This document shows positions 1 through 9,625 of a stretch of 64,000 nucleotides of DNA, piece by piece. The notes under the pieces were generated by a model. It was given only the letters and a program-made list of their open reading frames with translations, searched no databases and had not been told where the DNA came from. The translations under genes were made by a program, and so were the position numbers. Where the stretch lies: assembly GCF_900101025.1 (NCBI RefSeq), contig NZ_FMUH01000007.1:124001-188000 (forward strand). Direction: 5' to 3'. The DNA comes from Klenkia marina. GTDB taxonomy: Bacteria > Actinomycetota > Actinomycetes > Mycobacteriales > Geodermatophilaceae. Each line of letters starts with the position of its first letter. Position 1 is the stretch's first letter.

Positions 1-569
1 TCGGAGGTGTCCCAGCGGTCTGCGGTGACGTCGATGCCGCCGGCGAAGGCCAGGCAGTCGTCGACGACGACGATCTTCTGGTGGTGCGCCCCGCCGAGGG
101 GGTGGAAGGCGTCGACCTTCATCTGGAACCGGTCGGGGGTGCGCCGGTTCAGCAGCACGATCGGCGCCAGCCCGCGGCCGAGGGCCTCGAGCATGCCGAG
201 GTCCCACTGCAGCACCCCGACGAAGAGGTCGGGGTTGGCCTCGACCGCGGCCTCGAGCACCCGGCCCACGCGGTCGTCGCGGCCCCGGCCCGGGGAGCGC
301 GGGTCCAGCCGGATGCGGGGGTCGAAGTCCCACCCGATGAACAGCACCTGCCGCTTCGCCTGCAGCACGACCTGCTTGAGGGTGGCGAAGTAGTCGGCGG
401 CGTCGACGAACACCGCGTGCTGGGTGGCCCGCTCGATGCGCCAGACCGTCTCGCCGGGCACCAGCACGCTGCCCGGCGCCGGGGCCGGGTCGACCGGCTC
501 GTGGACGCTGGGGACGGCGGCGGCGAACCCGCCGGTCTCCGGATCGGTCTCGGGGTCGGTGGTGGTCAC
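1..569 (-). CDS. Phospholipase D-family protein (C-terminus beyond window edge)
   Basis: The first 189 residues are present; the rest lies beyond the left edge. The GTG start at 569 overlaps the stop of the upstream NYN gene in GTGA, so the two are probably translationally coupled. Residues 163-170 carry one HxK(x)4D motif (H163, K165, D170), followed by GG at 177-178, as in the first catalytic half of phospholipase D and cardiolipin synthase enzymes. The family hydrolyses or transfers phosphodiester bonds and needs a second HKD motif, which would be in the missing part. Residues 60-85 (KRQVLFIGWDFDPR) match the start of the bacterial PLD fold. No signal peptide is visible. The substrate cannot be told from this half. 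Confidence 0.85.
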   Translation of the reverse strand, partial: MTTTDPETDPETGGFAAAVPSVHEPVDPAPAPGSVLVPGETVWRIERATQHAVFVDAADYFATLKQVVLQAKRQVLFIGWDFDPRIRLDPRSPGRGRDDRVGRVLEAAVEANPDLFVGVLQWDLGMLEALGRGLAPIVLLNRRTPDRFQMKVDAFHPLGGAHHQKIVVVDDCLAFAGGIDVTADRWDTS

Positions 570-1246
570 GGGTGCTTGGTGGCGTAGGCGGCCGCGGCGT
601 CGCGCAGGCTCTTGGTCGGGCGCAGCCAGGCGCCGTCGACCGGCAGCGAGTCCAGCCGCACCCGGTCCAGCGGGGCGGCGAAGGCACCGGGGACGTCCTC
701 GATGTCGACGAAGCGCAGCAGCTCCGAGGAACTGGCGTAGCCGGCCACCTCGGAGAACGCCACGACGACGACCTCGGTGCCGGCACGGGCCAGCTCCTCC
801 AGCGGCTCGGCGAAGTTGCGGCCGTCGCCGGAGAACACGACCAACCGGCGCAGCTGGTGGCTGTGCGCGCGCACCTCGATGTGGTCGAGCATCGACTGGT
901 CGATGTCGTCGTCGGGGCGGCTCTTGGGGCGGGCGAAGACCGAGTAGCCGAAGCTGCGCAGCGCCTCGACCCAGCCGCGCAGCGTGGTGACGTGCTGCGG
1001 CGGCACGTTCGCGAAGACGCACGCCTCGACGTCGTCGGCGTCGGCCCCGCCGACGAACCAGGCGGCGATGGCGTCGAATCGCGGCCGGGAGGCCGCGGTG
1101 GGGCGGGCGCCGATGACCGTCGCCAGCGTCATGTCGATGTTCGGGGCGTCCCAGACCAGCAGGTCCAGCGAGGGGCGGCCGTCCGGGCCGCGGTCGTCCG
1201 CGGGCGACCAGGCGGGTTCGGCGTCGGTGCTCACGGGCGCGCTCAC
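566..1246 (-). CDS. NYN-domain protein (LabA/DUF88-like putative ribonuclease)
   Basis: This 226-residue protein begins LDLLVWDAPNIDMTLA after a short N-terminal tail, the first Asp-containing strand of the NYN (PIN-like) nuclease fold. Later pieces LVVFSGDGRNFAEPLEEL and GTEVVVVAFSEVAGYASS match the second acidic strand and the closing strand. NYN proteins are metal-dependent RNA-processing enzymes or their inactive relatives; the RNA target here is unknown. The GTG at 1246 was chosen because upstream residues are low-complexity and Arg-rich; another GTG lies 12 nt downstream. The gene overlaps the following phospholipase D gene by 4 nt. Confidence 0.75.
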   Translation of the reverse strand: MSAPVSTDAEPAWSPADDRGPDGRPSLDLLVWDAPNIDMTLATVIGARPTAASRPRFDAIAAWFVGGADADDVEACVFANVPPQHVTTLRGWVEALRSFGYSVFARPKSRPDDDIDQSMLDHIEVRAHSHQLRRLVVFSGDGRNFAEPLEELARAGTEVVVVAFSEVAGYASSSELLRFVDIEDVPGAFAAPLDRVRLDSLPVDGAWLRPTKSLRDAAAAYATKHP

Positions 1247-1481
1247 CGGGCCAGTGTGCCCCGTCGGGTCCGGGTCCGGTGACCAGGTGCGGACGTCGGC
1301 CACCCGCGAGGGTGGTCCGGCAGGGGACGTCGCCCGCCGCGAGCGACGTCGACCGGAGGGCTCCACCCGGTCCATGGTGGCAGCCCCGCACGCACGGCGA
1401 GCGGGTGGTCGCGCACGGTTCTTCATTGACATCTCATAGAGTTCCGGGACGAAGCGGAACCGAACGGGACGAGGTACAGGC
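1247..1481. other. Intergenic region between divergent NYN and TetR genes
   Basis: These 235 bp hold no gene. They must contain promoters for both divergent genes. A 7-bp inverted repeat (GACGTCG at 1326-1332, CGACGTC at 1344-1350) is visible, as is a lone TTGACA at 1426-1431 with no good -10 at the right spacing. Neither is strong enough to call an operator or promoter. Confidence 0.4.
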
Positions 1482-2138
1482 ATGCAGTCGTCACGGCGCG
1501 ACCGCAAGCGCGAGCAGACTCGCCAGCACATCCTGGCCGAGGCCCGCCGGTTGTTCCTGGCCCAGGGCTTCGAGCGCACCACCGTGCTGCAGATCGCCGA
1601 GGCCGCGGACGTCGCCGTCCAGACGGTGTTCAACCACGCCCCCAGCAAGGAGGCGCTGTTCTTCCTGGGCCGCATCCCGTACCTGGAGGCCATGACCCGC
1701 CCGGTGGACCCGACGGGTGACCGCACGGCGGCCGAGGTGCTCGTCGCGCAGCTGGCCGAGCAGACCCTGGGCTACCTGCGCTCGCTGGAGGACCCGGACA
1801 ACCTGGCCATGGCCGCGCAGGTCGACTCCTCCCCCGCGCTGGCGCAGTACGAGCGCACCCTGCTGGCGCACTCGGAGGGCGACCTGGCGGCGGTGCTCGA
1901 GGAGCAGGTGCCCGGCGTCGACGGCTGGCTGGCCGCGGCCCTGCTGGTGGCCATCACCCGCACCCACGCCTACGTGCAACGGCGCCGCATCATCGGGGGC
2001 ACCCCGCCGGCCGAGGTCCTGGCCAGCCTCGAGCGCGACCTGCCCCGGCACCTGAACGCGGTGCTCGAGGTGGCCACCCGCGCCGAGCCCGACCTCGCCG
2101 ACCTGCCCGACACGATGCGGGTCATCGCCGAGACCTGA
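1482..2138 (+). CDS. TetR/AcrR-family transcriptional regulator
   Basis: This is a 218-residue protein with a TetR helix-turn-helix in residues 10-60 (TRQHILAEARRLFLAQGFERT, then VAVQTVFNHAPSKEALF) and a ligand-binding helical domain behind it. The helix-turn-helix reads VFNHAPSKEAL where many relatives have YYHFPSKEAL. The ATG at 1482 has a modest ribosome site (ACGAGG). The protein would be a dimeric repressor. A Nudix hydrolase gene starts 26 bp downstream on the same strand and could be co-transcribed. The ligand is unknown. Confidence 0.88.
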   Translation: MQSSRRDRKREQTRQHILAEARRLFLAQGFERTTVLQIAEAADVAVQTVFNHAPSKEALFFLGRIPYLEAMTRPVDPTGDRTAAEVLVAQLAEQTLGYLRSLEDPDNLAMAAQVDSSPALAQYERTLLAHSEGDLAAVLEEQVPGVDGWLAAALLVAITRTHAYVQRRRIIGGTPPAEVLASLERDLPRHLNAVLEVATRAEPDLADLPDTMRVIAET

Positions 2139-2164
2139 CGAGCGGAGCCTGACAGGCTGGGGCG

Positions 2165-2692
2165 GTGGAGACCACCAGCAGCCGTGAGGTGTACCGCAAC
2201 CCCTGGACCGTCGTCCGCGAGGACACCCTGCGCCTGACCGACGGCAGCGCGGGCCTGTACGGGGTGGTGGTGCGCCCGGACTACGGGTTGGTGATCCCCG
2301 CCCAGGACGACGGGTTCTGGCTGGTCGAGCAGTACCGGCACCCCGTCGGCCGGCGCTGCTGGGAGTTCCCGCAGGGCAGCTGGCCGGCGGGCCACTCCGG
2401 CACCGCCGAGGACCTCGCCCGCGCCGAGCTGGCCGAGGAGACCGGCTTCCGGGCCGGTCGGCTGCGCCACCTGGGCCGCCTCGACGACGCCCCGGGGCTG
2501 TCCACGCAGTGCTTCGACGTCTGGCTGGCCACCGAACTGACGCCGGGGCCGGCGGCGCGCGAGGCCAGCGAGGCCGACATGGTGCAGGCCTTCGTGCCCG
2601 AGACCGAGCTGGTCGCCCGCATCCGGGACGGCGGGATCACCGACGCCTCGACGCTGGCCGCCTACGCGTTGCTGCTGCTGGACCGGGCCTGA
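2165..2692 (+). CDS. Nudix hydrolase, ADP-ribose pyrophosphatase-like, with divergent Nudix box
   Basis: This is a 175-residue protein. FWLVEQYRHPVG and CWEFPQG are typical of the nucleoside-diphosphate-sugar (ADP-ribose) branch of Nudix enzymes, which split X-linked nucleoside diphosphates with Mg2+. The Nudix helix keeps AELAEETG, with the metal-binding Glu pair. The usual Arg before the first Glu is Ala, and the Gx5E part does not align at canonical spacing because the loop after PQG (SWPAGHSGTAEDL) differs. A family subgroup with this loop is likely, but the substrate is uncertain. The start is GTG at 2165. The gene follows the TetR gene by 26 bp and converges on the GNAT gene with a 3-bp gap. 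Confidence 0.82.
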   Translation: METTSSREVYRNPWTVVREDTLRLTDGSAGLYGVVVRPDYGLVIPAQDDGFWLVEQYRHPVGRRCWEFPQGSWPAGHSGTAEDLARAELAEETGFRAGRLRHLGRLDDAPGLSTQCFDVWLATELTPGPAAREASEADMVQAFVPETELVARIRDGGITDASTLAAYALLLLDRA

Positions 2693-2695
2693 CGC

Positions 2696-3370
2696 TCAGG
2701 CACGGCGGGCGGGCCACCGGCGGGGTTGCCGGCGGTGGAACGCTTCGGGACGGCGCGGACGCCACTCGGCCCGGGCGAGCGCGTACTCGACCTCGCCGAA
2801 CTCGGCGCCGGTGATCGGGGCGGTGCGGTCGTCCATGTAGGTCTGCCGCCAGGTCAGGCCGACCTTCTCCATGACACGGCGGCTGCCGGCGTTGACCGCG
2901 AGCGTGGTGGCCACGACCTCGTCGACGTCCGTGCCGGTGAACGCGGCGTCGACCAGAACGCGGGCCCCCTCGGTGGCCAGCCCCCGGCCCCACGCCGACC
3001 GGCGCAGCCGGTAGCCCAGCTCGACCGCGGCGATGGTCTCGGTGACCATCGGCCGCAGCTCGAACCAGCCGACGAAGGCGTCGGTCGCCCGGTCCTCGGC
3101 GGCCCAGTAGCCCAGCGGCAGCGGGCCGTGGTCGGCCAGCAGCCGGGGCAGGTCGCGGTGCCGCACGCGGGCCGGCGGCACGGGCCGGCCGGTGCCCAGG
3201 TGGCGCATGACCTCGGGGTCGCCGTGCAGCTCGACCACGGCGTCGCCGTCGGCGGGCCGGATGGGGCGCAGCCGCAGCCGCGGGGTGACCAGGGGTGGCA
3301 CGACCTCCTGCCGGCCCGGGCCGGGCACGGCACGCGGAGCGGCCAGCCGCCGCCTGAGGTCGATCGCCAT
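2696..3370 (-). CDS. GNAT-family N-acetyltransferase (RimJ/RimL type)
   Basis: This protein of about 224 residues has the RimJ/RimL arrangement. LVTPRLRLRPIRPADGDA near residue 30 is the first strand, GYWAAEDRATDAFVGWFEL the middle, and ELGYRLRRSAWGRGLATEG the acetyl-CoA pyrophosphate loop (RxxxGxG/A). NAGSRRVMEKVGL is the closing motif. It would acetylate a small molecule or a protein N-terminus in the cytoplasm. The ATG at 3370 is used; a GTG 9 nt upstream is equally possible and neither has a well-spaced ribosome site. The C-terminal 25 residues are Arg-rich. Confidence 0.83.
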   Translation of the reverse strand: MAIDLRRRLAAPRAVPGPGRQEVVPPLVTPRLRLRPIRPADGDAVVELHGDPEVMRHLGTGRPVPPARVRHRDLPRLLADHGPLPLGYWAAEDRATDAFVGWFELRPMVTETIAAVELGYRLRRSAWGRGLATEGARVLVDAAFTGTDVDEVVATTLAVNAGSRRVMEKVGLTWRQTYMDDRTAPITGAEFGEVEYALARAEWRPRRPEAFHRRQPRRWPARRA

Positions 3371-3444
3371 CTCCCCCACGCTAGCCTCTCCGCCCCGCAC
3401 GGTGGGTCACCGCCGGTGTGCCCGCCGTGTCGGAACGCCGCCGT

Positions 3445-3915
3445 TCAGCGCCACCGGCGCCACCAGGACCGTCGCGCCGGGGGCTCCGGCGCGGGCGGCA
3501 CCTCGACCGGGGCCGGCCGGTCGGCCCACCACTCGGCCACCCGTTCCTCCTCGTCGTGCATGCGCACCACCAGCGGCGGGCCGTCCAGCGGCTGCCGCCA
3601 GGCGGCGGCCACGCGGTCGTTGAACTCCCGGACGGCGGCGCGCACCCGGTCCTCGCTGGTCAGTGCGGCCAGCCGGCGGGGCAGGTCGTCGCGCTCGCGG
3701 CCCAGGGCCAGCGACGGCGGCAGGAACGAGGCGTCGGGCTCCTGCCGGCGGGCCCAGGCCAGCGCCCAGGCGTAGGTGTCCTCGGGGCCGTCGCGCTTCG
3801 GGAGGGGCTTGCCGGCGCCGGGCAGGTCGGCGAAGTCGCCGCGCTCGTCCGCCGTCCGGATCTGGTGCTCGACCCAGGTCTCGAAGGCCATGCCCTCGGG
3901 CTTGCGCTGCGTCAC
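3445..3915 (-). CDS. DUF1992 (DnaJ homologue subfamily C member 28-type) protein
   Basis: This 156-residue protein has the DUF1992 core in residues 8-75: FETWVEHQIRTADERGDF followed by LPGAGKPLP, the hallmark of the family. The middle is rich in charged helix, and the last 20 residues are Pro/Trp/Arg-rich (PPARRSWWRRWR). The function of the bacterial family is unknown. The start is GTG at 3915, 19 bp after the stop of the AidB-like gene on the same strand, so the two probably share a transcript. Confidence 0.82.
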   Translation of the reverse strand: MTQRKPEGMAFETWVEHQIRTADERGDFADLPGAGKPLPKRDGPEDTYAWALAWARRQEPDASFLPPSLALGRERDDLPRRLAALTSEDRVRAAVREFNDRVAAAWRQPLDGPPLVVRMHDEEERVAEWWADRPAPVEVPPAPEPPARRSWWRRWR

Positions 3916-3934
3916 CCCACCGATCGTCCCAGCG

Positions 3935-5563
3935 TCAGACCGGCGCGACCACCGCCCGGTCGACGATCTCGGCGACCGCGGTGCCGGCCGGCAGGGTGCC
4001 CAGCACGCTTCCCCAGTCGCCGGCCAGCCGCGTGGCGCAGAAGGCGTCGGCCACCGCCCCGGGGGCGTGCTGCAGCAACAGCGAGCCCTGCAGGCACAGG
4101 GCCAGCTGGCCGGCCACCCGCCGCGCACGCAGCGGCAGGTCGGCGGGGTCGGCCAGCTCGGCCCGCAGGCGGGCGACCGCGGCGTCGAACCGGTCGTCGG
4201 CGCCGGCGGCGGCCTCGACCTCGGCCAGGACGGCGGCCACGGAGGCGGAGTCGCGCTCCATCGCCCGCAGCACGTCGAGGGCGATGACGTTGCCGCTGCC
4301 CTCCCAGATCGAGTTCAGCGGCGACTGCCGGTACAGCCGGGGCAGCACCGACTCCTCGACGTAGCCGTTGCCGCCGAGCACCTCGAGCGCCTCGGCGACC
4401 ACGGCCGGGGTGCGCTTGCAGACGAAGAACTTGCCCGCCGCGCCGGCCAGCCGCAGGAAGTCGGTCTCGCCGGCGTCCTGCGCGGCGGCGAGCCTGATCG
4501 CCAGCGCGGTGGCCGCCTCGCTCTCGACCGCGACGTCGGCGAGCACGTTCTGCATGAGCGGCTGGTCGACGAGCCGGGCGCCGAAGGCCGAGCGGTGCCG
4601 GGCGTGGTGCAGCGCCTGCGTCAGCGCCGCCCGCACGGTGGACGCCGATCCCAGCACGCAGTCCAGCCGGGTGGTGGTGACCATCTCGAGGATCGCCCGC
4701 ACACCCCGGCCGGGTTCGCCGACCAGCCAGCCCACGGTGCGGTCGAACTCGACCTCGGACGAGGCGTTCGAGCGGTCGCCGAGCTTGTCCTTGAGCCGCT
4801 GCAGCCGGAACACGTTGCGCTCGCCGTCGGGCAGCATGCGCGGCACCAGGAAGCAGGAGACGCCCTCCTCGGTCTGCGCCAGCACCAGGAAGACGTCGCT
4901 CATCGGCGCCGAGGTGAACCACTTGTGCCCGGTCAGGTGGTACGTGCCGTCGATGCGGGCCACGGCCTTCGTCGTGCCGGCCCGCACGTCGGAGCCGCCC
5001 TGCTTCTCGGTCATGCCCATGCCGGCGACCAGCCCGGCCTTGGCGCGCGGGTCGGCCAGGCCGACCTCGTAGGACGTCGAGGTCAGGCCCGCCTCGAACA
5101 CCACCGCCAGCTCCGGCGCCCGGCGCAGGGCGGGGACGGCGGCGTAGGTCATGGTCACCGGGCAGCCGTGCCCGGCCTCGACCTGCGTCCAGCCCAGGTA
5201 GCCCACCGCACGGCGCACGTGGGCGTGCGCGTCGCCGGCCTCGGCGAGGGCCCACGGGGTGCCGGCCAGCCCGTGGCCCACGGCAGCGCTCATCAGCTCG
5301 TGCCAGGCGGGGTGGAACTCCACCTCGTCGATGCGGTGACCGGTGCGGTCGTGGGTGCGCAGCCGCGGCGGGTTCTCGTTCGCCAGCCGGCCCCACTCGG
5401 CGGCCTGCTCGCTGCCGGCCAGGGCGCCGAGGTCCTCGAGGGAGTCCAGGGTGAGCTCGTCGGCGTGCCGCAGGCAGGCCTCGACCAGCGCGGTGTCCCC
5501 GGCGATCGGGTCGTGCCCGACGAGCGGCGGCACCTGGTTGGTCACCGTGTGGGTCGCGTTCAC
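3935..5563 (-). CDS. aidB: AidB-like acyl-CoA dehydrogenase
   Basis: This is a 542-residue flavoprotein of the acyl-CoA dehydrogenase superfamily, close in layout to E. coli AidB. It has the long N-terminal part with NPPRLRTHDR and VEFHPAWHELM, the FAD-contact region GMGMTEKQGGSDVRAGTT, then GHKWFTSAPMSDVFLVLAQT. The C-terminal dehydrogenase helix bundle ends with APGAVADAFCATRLAGDWG. AidB binds DNA and is induced by alkylation; whether this protein protects DNA or acts as a dehydrogenase cannot be told from sequence. The GTG at 5563 gives a full-length match. The gene is followed 19 bp later by the DUF1992 gene. Confidence 0.87.
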   Translation of the reverse strand: MNATHTVTNQVPPLVGHDPIAGDTALVEACLRHADELTLDSLEDLGALAGSEQAAEWGRLANENPPRLRTHDRTGHRIDEVEFHPAWHELMSAAVGHGLAGTPWALAEAGDAHAHVRRAVGYLGWTQVEAGHGCPVTMTYAAVPALRRAPELAVVFEAGLTSTSYEVGLADPRAKAGLVAGMGMTEKQGGSDVRAGTTKAVARIDGTYHLTGHKWFTSAPMSDVFLVLAQTEEGVSCFLVPRMLPDGERNVFRLQRLKDKLGDRSNASSEVEFDRTVGWLVGEPGRGVRAILEMVTTTRLDCVLGSASTVRAALTQALHHARHRSAFGARLVDQPLMQNVLADVAVESEAATALAIRLAAAQDAGETDFLRLAGAAGKFFVCKRTPAVVAEALEVLGGNGYVEESVLPRLYRQSPLNSIWEGSGNVIALDVLRAMERDSASVAAVLAEVEAAAGADDRFDAAVARLRAELADPADLPLRARRVAGQLALCLQGSLLLQHAPGAVADAFCATRLAGDWGSVLGTLPAGTAVAEIVDRAVVAPV

Positions 5564-5613
5564 CCCGTGACCGTACGGCCGGGACCTGGTGGCCCGGACG
5601 GGTCAGGCCCGGG

Positions 5614-6003
5614 TCAGGGCCGGACCAGGCGCTGCAGGGCCGCGGCGGCCAGCGGCACGTAGCCGACGACCAGGGGCAGCGGGCCCGAGACGGTCAGGCC
5701 GGTGGTCGTCCCGCGCTCGGGGCCGGGGCGCACCCAGTGCATGAGCTGCAGGGTGCCGATGCCGATGTCCACCGACCACAGCCACTCGCGGGCGGCGTCG
5801 TCCACGGCGTCGACGACGAACGGGGCGGAGAACCCCAACGGCCCCAGCACCCGGCCGGTGACACCCGGGTCGATGCGCACGAACTCCGTGTCGACGCCGC
5901 GGATCTGCGGCGACCAGTCCGACCACCTGGCCGGGTGCAGGTAGCGGTCCCAGGCCTCCTCGGGGTCCACCAGACCGGTCGCGTGCAGGCGCATCGAGCT
6001 CAT
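5614..6003 (-). CDS. SRPBCC-family (polyketide cyclase/START-like) protein
   Basis: This 129-residue single-domain protein begins SMRLHATGLVDPEEAWDRY and PARWSDWSPQIRGV, the usual first helix of the helix-grip SRPBCC fold, a hydrophobic-ligand pocket. It ends with a hydrophobic helix. The ATG at 6003 has an AGGGG ribosome site about 8 nt upstream. The gene lies 40 bp after cinA on the same strand, and a perfect GTTCCACGTGGAAC palindrome falls in that gap. The ligand is unknown. Confidence 0.8.
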   Translation of the reverse strand: MSSMRLHATGLVDPEEAWDRYLHPARWSDWSPQIRGVDTEFVRIDPGVTGRVLGPLGFSAPFVVDAVDDAAREWLWSVDIGIGTLQLMHWVRPGPERGTTTGLTVSGPLPLVVGYVPLAAAALQRLVRP

Positions 6004-6025
6004 GGGCACCCCTGTATCCCGATCG

Positions 6026-6039
6026 GTTCCACGTGGAAC
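6026..6039. promoter_or_regulatory. parS-like centromere site 1
   Basis: GTTCCACGTGGAAC is a perfect 14-bp palindrome in the gap between cinA and the SRPBCC gene. The known ParB site is centred on the same CACGTG core (canonical form TGTTTCACGTGAAACA); this copy differs by one symmetric T-to-C/A-to-G change in each arm. An identical 14-mer lies at 35440-35453. Both are within about 60 kb of gyrA, where actinobacterial parS sites cluster. Confidence 0.72.
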
Positions 6040-6043
6040 GTGA

Positions 6044-7321
6044 TCAGGCCGGCGGGCCGCCGAGCAGCAGGGCGCGCAGCAGGTGCATGCCGACGGTGAC
6101 GGTGCGCTTGCGGAAGGCCGCCCGGTCACCCGGGACCACGAGCGAGCGGGTGACCACCCCGTCGGGGCCGACCGCGCACAGGTGCACGGTGCCCACCGGC
6201 TTGTCGGGGCTGCCACCACCGGGCCCGGCGATGCCGGTGACCCCGATGCCGACGTCGGCGCCGAACCGGGCCCGGGCACCGTCGGCGAGCTGGCGGGCCA
6301 CCTCGGGGCTGACCGCGCCGACGGTCGCCAGCGTCTCGGCGGAGACGCCCAGCAGCTGCTCCTTGGCGCTGTTGGCGTAGGACACCACCCCGCCCGGCAC
6401 CCACGCCGAGGCTCCGGGCCGGTCGATGAGCCGGGCGACCAGCTGGCCACCCGTGCACGACTCAGCCGTGGCCACGGTGAGCGACCGCTCCTCCAGCGCG
6501 CCGGCCACCAAGGTGTCGACGTCGGGGCCCTCGCTGAACAGGGTCGCCGCGTAGTCGCCGCGCACCGCGTCGACCAGGTGCGCGTAGGCGGCGGCCGCGT
6601 CGGGGGCGTAGCGGGTGACGATCTCGAGCTCGCCGTCGCGCAGGCAGGTGGTGATCTCCAGGCCGGCCAGCTGGTCCTCGACCCGGCGCAGCGTCGCCGC
6701 CAGCTCGGACTCGGGCGTGCCCCACAGCCGCAGGGTGTCCTGGCGCAGCTCGACCGCCCGGTCGAGCACGGCGCGCACCGGGGCGGCCTCGAGCGCGGCC
6801 GGCCACATGGCCTGCAGCTCGCTGGGCGGCCCGGGCAGGACGACGACCGGCGGCCCGTCCCCCTCGGCCGGGGGGACGACGAGACCCGGCGCGGTGCCCA
6901 CCGGCTCCAGCACCACGGCCCCGTGCGGCACCCGGGCCTGCTTGCGGGTGCCCGCCTCGGTCGCGGCCGGGTCGACCCGCCACCCGCGGCGGGACATCAA
7001 CCGCTCGACGATCGCGGTGATCCGCCCGGCCAGCGCCTCGTCGACCGCCGACGGGCGGCCGCAGAAGTCACCCACCACCTCGGCGGTCAGGTCGTCGGCG
7101 GTGGGGCCCAGACCGCCCGAGGTGAGCACCAGGTCGTTGGTCGCGGCCAGGTAGGCCAGCGCCGAGCGCAGGTCGTCGGGCCGGTCGCCGACGACGACCA
7201 CCTGGCCGACGTCCAGGCCGCGCCGGCGCAGCTGCTCGGCCAGCCACGGACCGTTGCGGTCGGTGACCCGGCCGGTCAGGACCTCGGTGCCGGTGACGAC
7301 GATCCCTGCGCGTGCTCCCAC
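6044..7321 (-). CDS. cinA: CinA-family protein (MoCF-like domain plus NMN deamidase domain)
   Basis: This 425-residue protein has both halves of full CinA. The N-terminal molybdopterin-binding-like domain starts GIVVTGTEVLTGRVTDRNGP and contains LTSGGLGPTADDLT; this domain type acts as an ADP-ribose pyrophosphatase in characterised CinA proteins. The C-terminal PncC-type nicotinamide-mononucleotide deamidase domain carries TVATAESCTGGQLVARLID, VVSYAN, and GVTGIAGPGGGSPDKPVGTV. Together they would recycle pyridine nucleotides made during DNA ligation. The GTG at 7321 is placed directly before the first strand; a longer form from 7342 is possible. A proline-rich membrane protein gene diverges 34 bp away. 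Confidence 0.92.
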   Translation of the reverse strand: MGARAGIVVTGTEVLTGRVTDRNGPWLAEQLRRRGLDVGQVVVVGDRPDDLRSALAYLAATNDLVLTSGGLGPTADDLTAEVVGDFCGRPSAVDEALAGRITAIVERLMSRRGWRVDPAATEAGTRKQARVPHGAVVLEPVGTAPGLVVPPAEGDGPPVVVLPGPPSELQAMWPAALEAAPVRAVLDRAVELRQDTLRLWGTPESELAATLRRVEDQLAGLEITTCLRDGELEIVTRYAPDAAAAYAHLVDAVRGDYAATLFSEGPDVDTLVAGALEERSLTVATAESCTGGQLVARLIDRPGASAWVPGGVVSYANSAKEQLLGVSAETLATVGAVSPEVARQLADGARARFGADVGIGVTGIAGPGGGSPDKPVGTVHLCAVGPDGVVTRSLVVPGDRAAFRKRTVTVGMHLLRALLLGGPPA

Positions 7322-7355
7322 ACGGCCGACAGTAGGCGCCACTACGGTGGCCCGC

Positions 7356-7997
7356 GTGAGCCAGCCGCCGTACCCCCCGCAGCCCTCGGCCGAGAACGAC
7401 CCGGCCCGCGCGCCGGAGCCGCCGTACGACCCGGCCCACCCGGCGCAGCCGACCGAGCCCGGCTACGACCCGCCGCGTCCGCCGCGCCCGGCCGAGCGGG
7501 CCTACGACCCGGCCTACCCGCCGCAGCCCACCGGTCCGATGGACGGCGGGTTCCCCGCACCCCCGCCGCCGCTCCCCGGTCCCGAGGTGTCCACCGGCCC
7601 GCGCGTCGGGGTGCGGCCGGCCCGCCGCAGCACCGCCGACCGGGCCGCCCTGACCGCGCTGGTGCTCGGCGCCCTCGGCGTCGTCCTGCTCGTGGCCGGC
7701 TTGTCGATGAACCTGTTCGAGGGCGGCCCGTCGTCCTGGACGGCCATCCCCGCCTGGGCGGTGTTCGCCACGCTGGCCGCCCTCGTCGCCCTCGTGCCGC
7801 ACGTGCCCAGCCGCGGCGGGCTGAGCCCCGCGCAGGTCTGGCAGGTGGGTGTCGCCGGTGCAGCCGGGGTCGTCGTCTCCTGGCTGCTCGTGGTCGTGTT
7901 CACCGGCGCCGGTGGCACCAACCGCGGGTTCGTGCTCACCCTGGCCACCGCCCTGGTGGCCGGCAGCGTCTGGCTGGCCCGCCGCCGCAGCGCCTGA
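7356..7997 (+). CDS. Proline-rich membrane protein, unknown function
   Basis: This is a 213-residue protein of unknown function. The first 85 residues are Pro/Tyr-rich and disordered, with repeated YDP(P/A) motifs (PPYDPAHPAQP, GYDPPRPPRP, YDPAYPPQP), and end in a positively charged stretch. Four hydrophobic segments follow, near residues 100-120, 130-150, 165-185 and 190-208. This Pro/Tyr-tail plus four-segment layout is common among small actinobacterial membrane proteins. The GTG at 7356 follows directly on the short divergent region shared with cinA, so the transcript may be nearly leaderless. Confidence 0.75.
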   Translation: MSQPPYPPQPSAENDPARAPEPPYDPAHPAQPTEPGYDPPRPPRPAERAYDPAYPPQPTGPMDGGFPAPPPPLPGPEVSTGPRVGVRPARRSTADRAALTALVLGALGVVLLVAGLSMNLFEGGPSSWTAIPAWAVFATLAALVALVPHVPSRGGLSPAQVWQVGVAGAAGVVVSWLLVVVFTGAGGTNRGFVLTLATALVAGSVWLARRRSA

Positions 7998-8012
7998 CGC
8001 GGCGGGCGGGGC

Positions 8013-9584
<1,572 letters not shown>

Positions 9585-9625
9585 CCGACCATGCTGCCCC
9601 CGCTCCGCCGTCCCGGCGACACCGG

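Noticed and set aside
1426-1431. TTGACA as the -35 of the TetR promoter
   Set aside because: No acceptable -10 hexamer occurs 16-19 bp downstream, so the match may be chance.
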